From contig CAZXMO010000035.1 in assembly GCA_964641125.1 (NCBI GenBank), positions 1 to 34,263 of the forward strand: a stretch of DNA of 34,263 bases. The letters run 5' to 3'. The notes beneath the pieces are model-generated. The model was not told the DNA's origin and ran no database searches. It saw only the letters and a list, made by a program, of their open reading frames with translations. Position numbers and translations under genes: made by a program. Positions 7,036-16,300 of the stretch are shown here, piece after piece. This DNA is from JBKHAJ01 sp964641125. Lineage in GTDB: Bacteria; Spirochaetota; Spirochaetia; SPDA01; CAZSGZ01. Numbering within the stretch: position 1 is the first letter of the stretch; every line of letters begins with the position of its first letter.

Positions 7036-8163
7036 ATGGGAATACAGGAACTCATCTCACTTTCACGGAAATACGGAAGCAACCCCGAGTTCGTTCTCGC
7101 CGGCGGCGGGAACACCTCTTACAAAGACGGAAAGCATCTCTGGATAAAGGCCTCGGGGTTCCCATTGGCCGACATCGGTGAAAAGGGCTTCGCCAGGATG
7201 GACGAGGACAAGCTCGCCGCCGTCTGGAAGAAGGAGTATCCCGACGACCCGGACGCCAGAGAAGAGCAGGCCTTGACCGATTTGATGAACGCCCGGAGTG
7301 AAGGGGAGTCCAAACGTCCGAGCGTGGAGACCCTTCTCCACGACCTGTTTCCCCAGGCCTATGTGGTGCACCTCCATCCTCCCTTAGTCAACGGGCTCAC
7401 CTGCAGCATGCGGGGGAAGGAGGCCGCGGAGGAGCTCTTCCCCGAGGGGTTTGTGTGGATACCTGTTGTCAATCCCGGATATGTCCTCGCGACGGAGGTC
7501 AAGGGTGCTATAGAGGAGTACACCGCCCGGGGCAAGGGCGCTCCTTCCCTGGTCTTTCTCCAGAACCACGGCGTCTTCGTCGCCGCGGATACAGCGGACG
7601 AGATCGACCGTCTCTATAAGCGAATAATGAACAGCCTCGAAGAGGCCGTCAACCGGCAGCCCGACTTTTCACCGGTAACCGTAGACGGTAAAAGGGTCGC
7701 CGAGCTCCAGGAATACCTGCAGGACCTCTTGAGCGTTTCCGCCTGCGGCTTCGAGACCGATGCCGAAATCATGAAGCTCCTCGAGAACGAGCAGAGCTTT
7801 ACTCCGGTATCATCCTCATTGACTCCCGACCACATCGTCTACTACGGCGACCGCCCGCTTCTGATCGGGAACGCCGCGGACTTAGATCGTCAGAAGGGGC
7901 TTATTTCTGAGGGTTGGAGATCTTATAGGCAGGGACGAGAGACCGATCCGAAGATCGTGGCGGTAATAGGCCTCGGGGTATTCGCCGTGGGCAATACACC
8001 TAAGGCCGTGGACACGGCACTCGTACTCTTCAAAGACGCGGTCAAGATTTCGGTGTACGCGGAGTCTTTCGGCGGGGTGCGGTTTATGCCCCAGGACAAG
8101 ATCGACTTTATCGTCGATTGGGAAGTCGAGCAGTACCGGAGTAAGCTGAACGAAGAGATCTGA
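7036..8163 (+). CDS. Rhamnulose-1-phosphate aldolase-like class II aldolase (RhaE/YuxG N-terminal half only)
   Basis: 375 residues from ATG 7036, which has AAGGAAAG 6 nt upstream. The open frame extends back into rhaA, but that part is out-of-frame rhaA sequence and is not used. Class II aldolase features: GGGNTSYKD (23-31), E98 in SVETLLHD, zinc ligands H112 and H114 in VVHLHPP, and a further His in FLQNHGVFVAA (H178). The C-terminal third (KIVAVIGLGVFAVG and FIVDWEVEQYR) matches the linker of the bifunctional aldolase/lactaldehyde dehydrogenase RhaEW/YuxG (COG3347). It stops exactly where the SDR dehydrogenase half would begin, so it is a complete single-function aldolase or a natural truncation. 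It should split rhamnulose-1-phosphate into DHAP and L-lactaldehyde. The required kinase is not in view. Confidence 0.88.
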   Translation: MGIQELISLSRKYGSNPEFVLAGGGNTSYKDGKHLWIKASGFPLADIGEKGFARMDEDKLAAVWKKEYPDDPDAREEQALTDLMNARSEGESKRPSVETLLHDLFPQAYVVHLHPPLVNGLTCSMRGKEAAEELFPEGFVWIPVVNPGYVLATEVKGAIEEYTARGKGAPSLVFLQNHGVFVAADTADEIDRLYKRIMNSLEEAVNRQPDFSPVTVDGKRVAELQEYLQDLLSVSACGFETDAEIMKLLENEQSFTPVSSSLTPDHIVYYGDRPLLIGNAADLDRQKGLISEGWRSYRQGRETDPKIVAVIGLGVFAVGNTPKAVDTALVLFKDAVKISVYAESFGGVRFMPQDKIDFIVDWEVEQYRSKLNEEI

Positions 8164-8195
8164 CCACCTGCCGGCTTCGGAACCCCGGCCGCGGT

Positions 8196-9449
8196 TCACA
8201 CCGTGAACTCGTTAAGCATAGCCCGGGTGCGCGGGGTGACCTTAGCCGAAATCTCGATCGAATCATCCCTGTAATCCTCCTCGACAATACTTCCCGAACG
8301 GTGCAGAAAGGCGACTAGGTCAAACCTGTCGAGAGGAAAGACGAACCGGGCGTTGGAACGGAACTCCCCGGCAAGCTTACCGCAGCGGTCGAGGAGATGG
8401 TCCAGTCCCTCGCCGGTGACCGCGCTCACGAAGATTGCCTCGGGGTATCGGGCGGCGAGTCCGGCCTTGAGGGAAGCGGCGTTCAGGGAATCGGTTTTAT
8501 TAAAACAGATGATCCGCGGCTTATCGAGGATGCCTAAATCGGCAAGGACTCCCTCGGTGGTCCTGATATGGGCCTCCGCCTCAGGGGAAGAGGCGTCGAT
8601 TACGTGAATCAGGATATCGGAGTGCTTCGATTCTTCGAGGGTCGAGTGAAAGGCCTCGACAAGATCGTGGGGTAATTTCCGGATAAAGCCCACCGTATCG
8701 GTCAGGAGAAACTCCCCGGTGCCGTCCACTCTTTTTTCCACGGCCCTCGTCGTGGGATCGAGGGTGGCGAAGAGCTTGTCCTCGGTCCTCACCCCCGCCT
8801 CGGTCAGGGCATTGAGGAGGGACGATTTTCCCGCGTTGGTGTATCCGATAAGGGAGGCGGTCGTTACCCCGTCCCGATCTCTCAGCTTGCGGGTCCGATC
8901 ACGGTGTCCGGCCACTGCCTCGAGCTCGTTTTTCAAAGAGTAGATCCTTTTCAAAATCATGCGCCGGTCGAGCTCGAGCTGCTTTTCGCCTTCGCCGCGG
9001 GTCCCCCGTCTGCCGCCTCTCTGCCGTGAGAGGTGGGTCCAGGCCCTTTTCAAGCGGGGAAGATAGTACTCCAGCCGGGCGAGCTCGATCTGGAGGCTCG
9101 CCTCCTTCGTGGATGCATGTTCGGCGAATATATCCAGTATTATCTCCCGCCGGTCGATGACCGGCAGCGATGACAGTTCTTCCCAGTTCCGCTGCTGCCG
9201 CGGCGAGAGGTCATCATCGAAAACGATGATCTCTGCACATGCCTCTTCGGCGGAATCGACAATTTGCCTGGCCTGTCCGGGGCCGACTAAGAGATGGGGT
9301 TTCGGCTCGTGGACGGTAACAATTTCTTTTCCGGATACGCGGTACTCGAGGGTGGTGCAGAGATTTTCGAGCTCGTCGAGATGCGCTTCCGCTTCGGCCA
9401 CAGTAACACCGGGCGCCCTGACGGCGACTATATAACAAGCGTCGGTCAT
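8196..9449 (-). CDS. hflX: Ribosome-associated GTPase HflX
   Basis: 417 residues, typical of HflX, a cytoplasmic GTPase that binds 50S subunits and splits stalled or heat-damaged ribosomes. The N-terminal HflX domain (1-155) includes HLLVGPGQ near 52 and IIVFDDDLSPRQQRN (74-88). A basic glycine-rich linker, RQRGGRRGTRGEGEKQLELDRR, spans about 142-163. GTPase motifs: G1 GYTNAGKS (202-209), G2 FATLDPTTR, G3 DTVGF (251-255), G4 NKTD (317-320). It lies 14 bp downstream of the 10234-9464 gene, so one transcript is likely. It converges with the rhamnose aldolase 32 bp away. Confidence 0.96.
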   Translation of the reverse strand: MTDACYIVAVRAPGVTVAEAEAHLDELENLCTTLEYRVSGKEIVTVHEPKPHLLVGPGQARQIVDSAEEACAEIIVFDDDLSPRQQRNWEELSSLPVIDRREIILDIFAEHASTKEASLQIELARLEYYLPRLKRAWTHLSRQRGGRRGTRGEGEKQLELDRRMILKRIYSLKNELEAVAGHRDRTRKLRDRDGVTTASLIGYTNAGKSSLLNALTEAGVRTEDKLFATLDPTTRAVEKRVDGTGEFLLTDTVGFIRKLPHDLVEAFHSTLEESKHSDILIHVIDASSPEAEAHIRTTEGVLADLGILDKPRIICFNKTDSLNAASLKAGLAARYPEAIFVSAVTGEGLDHLLDRCGKLAGEFRSNARFVFPLDRFDLVAFLHRSGSIVEEDYRDDSIEISAKVTPRTRAMLNEFTV

Positions 9450-9463
9450 TCAGCTCCGTATGG

Positions 9464-10234
9464 TCAGAGGATCATCGCGGATTTCGCCCACTCGTAGTGC
9501 TGTTCCCGCAACTCCTCGCTGCTCTTCATGGGGTATTCAATAAGCTCTTCCCCGTTTCCGATGAATATGCCGCTCTTTACTGCCTGATAGGAAAAACTCT
9601 CGATGTACGAACGGTCGAAGATCTTGTTGACCTTCCCCTTTCGCTCGGTCACATCGAAAACGCAGTCCTTGAGGTGTTCGATCTTCCTCTCGTAGACACG
9701 CCCGATATTCCCGGTAATCTCGGTATTATCGAAGTCGATCATCTTGAGGTCGGTAAAGACGAGCATCGGGACCGAGGTCAAACTCTCGGGATCGGTCATG
9801 TAGGCCGCGAACCCGACGGGGTCGAGAGAGCTTACGACGATAGGATTCACCGGGCACAGCTCTTTGTAGACGAAGAAGGTGCGCGCCTGATCGGGAGGAG
9901 AGTATCCGGATTTTTCGAGCTCCAGACTCCTTCCGTCCGTGGTCGTCAGATAGAGAGACTGAAATTGGGGGAGGGGGATGTTTTCGAGGACCCGATACAC
10001 CGCCAAGTACAGCGAGTTCTTGGGATCTCCGTTGGGGTGCTGGACGCAGTTTGCATGGGCGTAATCCCAGCGGAAGTAGTCCCCGAAGTCCCCTTCCATC
10101 TCGGCAAAGATGATCTTTTCCGCCGAACCCTTCTTCGAGCCGGTGGCCATGTAACTGCCGAACTGCCGGGGTTCGAGTTGAGACGCGATCAAGGCCTCCA
10201 TGGGAAAGAGTGAAACGTAATAGTGAATACGCAT
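9464..10234 (-). CDS. Uncharacterised conserved-looking protein with an internal duplication
   Basis: 256 residues, cytoplasmic by appearance (no signal peptide or membrane segment). I do not recognise a family. Two stretches resemble each other: residues about 5-47 (pattern P-x3-I-A-S-x-L-x-P-x2-F-x2-Y-M) and about 122-165 (P-x3-V-x-S-x-L-x-P-x2-F-x2-Y-M-T), each followed by a short hydrophobic strand (IIFAEME; MLVFTDLK). A tandem repeat of one small alpha/beta unit is likely. GGGAGG sits 6 nt before ATG. It leads the operon with hflX, which hints at stress or ribosome-related duty, but no function can be assigned. Confidence 0.85.
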   Translation of the reverse strand: MRIHYYVSLFPMEALIASQLEPRQFGSYMATGSKKGSAEKIIFAEMEGDFGDYFRWDYAHANCVQHPNGDPKNSLYLAVYRVLENIPLPQFQSLYLTTTDGRSLELEKSGYSPPDQARTFFVYKELCPVNPIVVSSLDPVGFAAYMTDPESLTSVPMLVFTDLKMIDFDNTEITGNIGRVYERKIEHLKDCVFDVTERKGKVNKIFDRSYIESFSYQAVKSGIFIGNGEELIEYPMKSSEELREQHYEWAKSAMIL

Positions 10235-10263
10235 ACTGAGCCTCCCGATTATTTCCTACCCCG

Positions 10264-10293
10264 ATTGTACCGCAAGGGGGGCTGTTTCTGCAA
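10264..10293 (-). promoter_or_regulatory. Candidate promoter for the hypothetical-hflX operon
   Basis: Read on the - strand, TTGCAG (10293-10288) is followed after 18 bp by TACAAT (10269-10264; 5 of 6 to consensus). Transcription would begin near 10257, leaving a leader of about 20 nt that contains the GGGAGG ribosome site before ATG at 10234. Confidence 0.4.
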
Positions 10294-10342
10294 GCGGCGA
10301 TCAATTCGTTATAACATATAATTACACAATCAAATTCGCTTA

Positions 10343-10393
10343 TTGCATTTTTCTCCGTACGGATGATAATATCAACCGGTACAAACTACCGGT
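10343..10393 (+). promoter_or_regulatory. Candidate hppA promoter with downstream inverted repeat
   Basis: TTGCAT (10343-10348), a 16-bp spacer and GATAAT (10365-10370; 5 of 6) form a plausible promoter. Immediately downstream, in the transcription-start region, ACCGGTA (10375-10381) and TACCGGT (10387-10393) form a perfect 7-bp inverted repeat with 5 bp between. It could be an operator or a 5' mRNA stem. The hppA ribosome site (AGGAG, 10421-10425) follows about 28 bp later. Confidence 0.4.
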
Positions 10394-10435
10394 CTTGAGC
10401 AGTATTCGTCTAATACAAATAGGAGCGTAAACGAT

Positions 10436-12598
10436 ATGTTTGGTTTATTGATCGTGGCTGTAATAGGTGCACTCGGTTTCGCGGCGGTGAACTTTCTCTT
10501 GGTCAAGCGGAAGGACCCGGGGACCCCGCTGATGCAAGAGATCGCTTCCGCGATCCAGGAGGGGGCGAATGCCTTCCTCGCGCACGAATACAAGGTCATT
10601 GCGAGCATCGCCGCGGTCATCGCGGTTCTCCTCGGCGTCGTGGTCAGCTGGTATACCGGCGCGGTATTTATCCTAGGCGCCTTGATGAGCAGCTCGGCGG
10701 GACTGATCGGGATGAGGATAGCGACCATCTCGAATGTACGGGTATCCAACGCAGCTCGGGAAACCAAGAGTCTCGGAAAGACCCTGAAGGTCGCCTTTCA
10801 GGGGGGCAGCGTCATGGGATTGAGCGTCGGCGGCTTCGCCATCCTCGGACTCGGAATCGTCTATCTGGTTTTCGGCCGGTTCCTCGGACAATCCAATCCG
10901 GAAAATCTGCGGCTTGTCTCGAACTGGATAGGCGTAAATTATATTCCGTTTCAAATGTCAGTATCCGGATATGCCCTGGGGTGTTCCCTCATAGCAATGT
11001 TCGACCGTGTCGGCGGAGGAATCTATACGAAAGCCGCGGATATGGGGGCGGACCTCGTTGGAAAAACCGAAGCGGGCATTCCCGAAGACGATCCGAGAAA
11101 CCCCGCGACTATCGCCGACAACGTGGGGGACAACGTGGGGGATGTCGCGGGGCTGGGTGCCGATCTCCTGGAAAGCTACATCGGAGCGCTTATCTCGAGC
11201 GTGGTGCTGGCTACCTATATGTTCTACACCTCTCTGCAGACGAGTACCCCGGTATCGGGAATCCTCGTCGAGAAGCTCTACCTCTATCCGATTACCTTCG
11301 CGGCAATCGGAATCATCTGCAGTATCGTGGGGATCTTTTTTCTCATCGTAAAAAAGGTGTCCGACAAGCCGCACCGGGAGCTCAATGTCAGTGTCTGGAG
11401 CTCGGCGGGGCTGACCCTGATCGCGGGGGGTATCGTCACCTATTTCATGTTTCGAGGTGAGAACGTATCGAACATTGGATTCATTGCAGGTCCCATGTCG
11501 CCGTGGATTGCCGCCGTTTTAGGGATCATCTGCGGGATCATCATCGGACAGCTTGCGGAGTTTTATACAAGCTACGATTATAAACCGACCCAGCGGATAT
11601 CCGAGGCCTCCCGGGAGGGGGCGGCTCTGACCATCACTCAGGGAATGTCGGTTGGAATGAAGTCGGTTTTCTTTCCCGTTGTGGTCCTCGCGGTGACTAT
11701 AATAGTAGCCAATGTCGTGGCCGGACTCTACGGTGTGGCCATGGCCGCTATCGGTATGCTCAGCTTTGTCGTCGCCACCGTGGCGGTCGACACCTACGGG
11801 CCTATAGCCGACAACGCCGGCGGCATCAGCGAGATGGCCGGTCTCGAATCGGGAGTTCGGGATATTACCGACAAGCTCGATAGTGTGGGGAACACCACCG
11901 CCGCCATCGGAAAGGGTTTCGCCATAGGAAGCGCGGCCTTAGCGGCCCTCTCGCTCTTCGCATCCTACCTGTACAGTCAGGCCGAACCTGGGCAGCCCGC
12001 GGATATATCTTTAATTCTTAACATGATCAATACGCTGACTCTTGCGGGCGCTCTGGTGGGAGCGGCACTTCCGTATCTCTTTTCGGGAATTCTCATCGAG
12101 GCGGTGGCTAAGGCGGCCCGCCGAATGGTCCAGGAGGTCCGAAGACAGTTTTCATCCAATCCGAAAATCTTAAGCGGCGAGGACAAGCCCGATTATAAAC
12201 GGTGTATCGAGATATCTTCCGCCGGGTCGATCGCCGAGATGAAGTTCCCGGCGCTCCTCGCTGTACTTTCTCCCTTGGTCGGCGGATTTATTTTCGGTGT
12301 CGATTTCGTCGGGGGGCTCCTCATCGGAACCACCCTGTCGGGAATCATGCTCGCCCTGTTCACCGCGAACGTCGGGGGCGCCTGGGACAACGGAAAGAAA
12401 TACATAGAGGAAGGCCGTTTCGGCGGAAAGGGATCTCAGGCCCACAGCGCCGCCGTAATCGGGGACACCGTGGGAGACCCCTTGAAGGATACGGTCGGTC
12501 CTTCACTGGATATCTTGATCAAGATTATGGCGACGATCTCTCTTATTACCGTTTCCATCTTCAGCAAGTACAATCTGCTGTCGCTGTTCGAGCGGTAG
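10436..12598 (+). CDS. hppA: Membrane-bound ion-translocating pyrophosphatase, K+-dependent type
   Basis: 720 residues with about 16 membrane segments, normal for the family. It hydrolyses cytoplasmic PPi and pumps H+ (or Na+) outward across the inner membrane. The PPi/Mg site is clear: YTKAADMGADLVGKTEAG (197-214), DDPRNPATIADNVGDNVGD (218-236), and the C-terminal GGAWDNGKKYIEEG and IGDTVGDPLKDTVGPS. In GNTTAAIGKG (485-494) the two diagnostic positions are A489 and G492. K+-independent enzymes have Lys and Thr there, so K+ dependence is predicted. H+ versus Na+ specificity cannot be settled by eye. The HAD gene follows 3 bp later. Confidence 0.97.
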   Translation: MFGLLIVAVIGALGFAAVNFLLVKRKDPGTPLMQEIASAIQEGANAFLAHEYKVIASIAAVIAVLLGVVVSWYTGAVFILGALMSSSAGLIGMRIATISNVRVSNAARETKSLGKTLKVAFQGGSVMGLSVGGFAILGLGIVYLVFGRFLGQSNPENLRLVSNWIGVNYIPFQMSVSGYALGCSLIAMFDRVGGGIYTKAADMGADLVGKTEAGIPEDDPRNPATIADNVGDNVGDVAGLGADLLESYIGALISSVVLATYMFYTSLQTSTPVSGILVEKLYLYPITFAAIGIICSIVGIFFLIVKKVSDKPHRELNVSVWSSAGLTLIAGGIVTYFMFRGENVSNIGFIAGPMSPWIAAVLGIICGIIIGQLAEFYTSYDYKPTQRISEASREGAALTITQGMSVGMKSVFFPVVVLAVTIIVANVVAGLYGVAMAAIGMLSFVVATVAVDTYGPIADNAGGISEMAGLESGVRDITDKLDSVGNTTAAIGKGFAIGSAALAALSLFASYLYSQAEPGQPADISLILNMINTLTLAGALVGAALPYLFSGILIEAVAKAARRMVQEVRRQFSSNPKILSGEDKPDYKRCIEISSAGSIAEMKFPALLAVLSPLVGGFIFGVDFVGGLLIGTTLSGIMLALFTANVGGAWDNGKKYIEEGRFGGKGSQAHSAAVIGDTVGDPLKDTVGPSLDILIKIMATISLITVSIFSKYNLLSLFER

Positions 12599-12601
12599 GA
12601 T

Positions 12602-13219
12602 ATGCCGGGAATACGTGTGGTCTTCTTCGATTACGGTAATGTTATAAGCCGTAATCAGTCCTCCGATCTGCGGGACGAGATGAGGAAGCTCTCGGGGCTC
12701 GCCGAGGAAACCTTCGAATCCCAATATACCCGGAACCGAGGCCCCTACGATGCGGGCCTCATCTCGGCGGAAGAGTATTGGCGGCGCATTCTCGGCGGTC
12801 CCGACGAAAGTATTCGGAGGGACCGGATCGAGGCTCTCGTCAATCTCGATATGAAGAGCTGGGAAGAGGTCGACGAAGAGATAATCGATCTCGCCCGGTC
12901 CCTGAAAAACCAGGGACTCACCGTGGGTATACTTTCGAACATGCCCATGGTAATGGACCGCTATCTCGAGTCGAACAAGGAGTGGTACCGGCTCTTCCGG
13001 CCTAAGGTCATCTCCGGGCACATCCGCACGGCCAAACCCGCCCCCGAGATTTACGCATATGCGGAAAAGGCGGCGGGACACCCGCCCGAAGAAATTCTGT
13101 TTATCGACGATATGGAGGAGAACGTTCGGGCAGCGGCGGAGGCGGGATTTCGGGTGCATCACTTCGAGGGGACCGGTAAGCTCCTCCGCTTCCTCCGCGA
13201 CGGGATAGTCGAGGGGTAA
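12602..13219 (+). CDS. HAD-superfamily phosphatase, YihX-like
   Basis: 205 residues, cytoplasmic. HAD motifs: nucleophile D10 in FFDYGNVIS, motif II Ser in ILSNMP, motif III Lys in RTAKPAPEIY, motif IV FIDDMEEN. The residue two after the nucleophile is Gly rather than the usual Asp, as in the FDLGNV motif of E. coli YihX, a sugar-phosphate phosphatase. The start lies 3 bp after the hppA stop, so translation is coupled to the pyrophosphatase. Substrate unknown. A sugar phosphate is plausible by analogy only. Confidence 0.9.
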   Translation: MPGIRVVFFDYGNVISRNQSSDLRDEMRKLSGLAEETFESQYTRNRGPYDAGLISAEEYWRRILGGPDESIRRDRIEALVNLDMKSWEEVDEEIIDLARSLKNQGLTVGILSNMPMVMDRYLESNKEWYRLFRPKVISGHIRTAKPAPEIYAYAEKAAGHPPEEILFIDDMEENVRAAAEAGFRVHHFEGTGKLLRFLRDGIVEG

Positions 13220-13248
13220 CCGTATTTAAACGAATTATTAAAAAGATA

Positions 13249-13277
13249 TAGACGCCCCTTCCGGTGTCTTGTATAAT
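13249..13277 (+). promoter_or_regulatory. Sigma70-type promoter of the chemoreceptor gene
   Basis: TAGACG (13249-13254; 4 of 6), a 17-bp spacer and a consensus TATAAT (13272-13277). Transcription near 13284 leaves a 45-nt leader with GGGGAGAAG before ATG 13329. This excludes an upstream in-frame ATG at 13269, which would lie inside the promoter. Confidence 0.65.
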
Positions 13278-13328
13278 AACTCCATTATAAAGAAAAGTCC
13301 CAGAATCAGAGCAGATGGGGAGAAGAGC

Positions 13329-16300
13329 ATGGCCAAACGAGCATCGATTAAAAGAAAGATAACCGTCGGATTCATCCTTATCATAATCATTACAATCATC
13401 ATGGGGGCCGGCAGCTTTCTCAGTCTGAGGACCGCGGAAACGGGTTTCCAAACCTATTACTCCTTGTCTAAAGAGGCGGTTTTTATCAGCAACTTCACCG
13501 CCTTGTACCTGGAATCCCGCATCCTCTTGAACGAAATCCTACAGAGCCTCCACAACTGGGGAGGCGGCGAATTCGAGAGTATCATGGAATCCATCGAGTC
13601 CGTCTTGGCTGAGGCTCGAGAACAGCTCACCGGTCCGGAGCAGCAGGAGTTCTTGAGCTATCTGTCCAAGGAATTTGCCGAGTACAGGGAAAATACCCGG
13701 AAGCAGATGGAAACCGTGCAGGAGATCCGGGGGATTATCAATTCCGGAGCGATACTCTCCTCGTATCACAAGCTCTTCGGGAACGAGATACTTCAGTGGG
13801 CCGAAGGGTTGGGGAATTCCCGGGTCATCAATCGGGCGGAGAGTCTCTACGACCATCTTCAGAACCTCTACTTTTTCGGGTACCGTTATTACGATACCGG
13901 AAGCAATATATATATAGGGGACATGACGGAGGCTCTAAACGACTCCCGGGAAATCATCGAGGCATTTATCGCCGATTACCGAAACTCCGCCATGGCCGAA
14001 CGGCTCCTCATTCTGCAGGACCGGCTTAATATTCTCCTGGACCGCCTGAGTGCGATAAAGAGATTGGAGAGCTTCCGGGTGTCCTATAGCAGCACCTTGG
14101 ACGTGCAGCATCAGGTATTCATGGGGGCTATTTCCGATGCAAAAGAGGATATTATAGCGAGTCAAGACGCCATCGGTGCGGAGCAGGGACGGGTCTTGGG
14201 GACCATGGTCCTTGTCATCGGAGGAGCCCTTTTGGTGATTCTGATCTTTGCCGTAGTTCTGGCTCTTCTCATCATCCGTATGGTGAGCCGGCCGGTGAAC
14301 ATCCTCGCCGCGAGTGTGAAGGACATCTCCGAGGGTGAGGGGGACCTGACGAAGCGGGTTCAGCTCATGAGCAAGGACGAGCTCGGCGATCTCGGGCGGG
14401 ACCTGAACCGGTTTATCGCCAAGCTCCACGATATCGTCTTCAAGCTCAAGAACGTAAGCGAGAAGAGTCAGGAGATCGGCTCCGATTTGGCGAGCAGCTC
14501 CGAGGAGATCTCCGCCACCGTTGAAGAAATGTCGGCGACCATGACCAGCGTCAAGAAGAACGGACAGCTCCTCGACGAGGACATCAAGCAGGCCCAAGAG
14601 GCGGTGGCCGAAATCAAGAACACCATTCAGTCAATCGTCACCCGGATCGAGGACCAGAGCGCCTCGGTCACCGAATCGTCGGCGGCGGTGGAGGAGCTCA
14701 TCGCCAGCGTCAAAAACATAAGCTCGATTTCGACCTCGAAGCAGGAGCTTATCAATGATCTCTCCGAGCTCGCCCGGCACGGGGAAGATAATATGGAAGA
14801 GACCCTGAAATCGATCCAGTCGATATCAAGCAGCGCCGACATCATCTACGAACTGATCCAGGTAATCAACAATGTGGCCGACCAGACGAACATCCTCGCC
14901 ATGAACGCCGCTATCGAAGCGGCCCACGCCGGAGAGGCGGGGAAGGGATTCGCCGTCGTTGCCGACGAGATTCGAAAACTCGCGGAAACCACCGGGGAAA
15001 ACGCCCGGGACATCTCCACGAACCTCAACCGGATCATCGACAATATCAAATCCACCGCGGGGCTTACCGAAGAGACCGGGCAGTCTTTCAACAAGGTAAC
15101 CGAGGGAATCCAGGACGTCGCGGACAGCATGAAGGAGATGACCGGAGGGCTCAACGAGATAAGCAACGGGACAGTGGAAATTACCGACGCCCTGAACTCG
15201 CTGGTGCAGATAACCGAAGAGGTCCGGGGGTCGACGAAGGGTATCAACGAACGCTCCACCATGATCGACAACTCTATGGACAATATCGCCCGTCTTTCGG
15301 GACAGACCTCGGCCGCCCTGGACGAAACGGTAGTAGGGGTCGAAGAGATTACCAAGGCGATCTCAGAGGTTTCGGACCTCGGGATCCGGAACTCGGAGTA
15401 CATCGGAATTATGGAGCGGCAAATCGGACTCTTCCGGACGGTGAATACCAAGGGACTGAAGGCGGCCGACGGACAGCCGCTCCTGTTGTGGCACCGGGAG
15501 ACAAAGGAAATTCCTCCGCGCCCCGCCGATCCGGAAAGCCTCCCCGAGCAGGATCCCGGTCATTGGTGGGACATGGAATATGCCGGATGGAATATCGAAA
15601 AAAAGCCCCTGCCCGAATCGGCCGCCGACGGGGCTGTAGGAAAGCGGGCGGTCTACCTTCTCCCCGGTAAGCATCCCTACTACGAGGCGTATAAGCGGGG
15701 AGCACGTAAGATGGCGGAGGCCTTCGGGATCGAGCTCTCCTTCTACGAGGCGGAATGGGACCCGCGGGTTCAGGCGGGTCAGGTCGAACAAGCTATTAAG
15801 GAAGCCCCCGACTCAGTTATCATTGTCTGTTCCGACGCCGAGCAGGGGGTTGCCTGGATCAAGGACATCTATAAGGCGCATATTCCGATCTTTGCCGCGA
15901 CCGTCCCTCCCAAGAGGGAGGGACTGAGATACGTCGTCGGTTTTTCCGGTCCCGACGACTGGGGTTCTATGCGGATGCTCAGCCGGCACTTCGCCGAAAA
16001 GATGGGCAATTCCGGCGGCTACGCAATCCTGCAGCACAAGCCCGGAAGCGGGACTTTTTACGGCCGGACCTACGCTCCGCTCACCGAACTGAGCAGTGTT
16101 GCTCCCGACATGGAGCTCCTCGCCGCTGAATCGGGTGAAATTGAGCAGGCCCGATCTTACGAGATAGTGTCCGCATGGCTTTCCGAATACGGCGAGAGGC
16201 TCAAGGGAATCATATCAGCCGACGATTCCGATATGTTGATCGGCCTCAACCGGGCGGTTAACGAAGCGGGAAGAGAGGACTTGATCATCGTCTCGTCGGG

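Noticed and set aside
13269..13328. Upstream ATG for the chemoreceptor
   Set aside because: It falls within the TATAAT promoter region. ATG 13329 has the ribosome site and leads directly into TM1.
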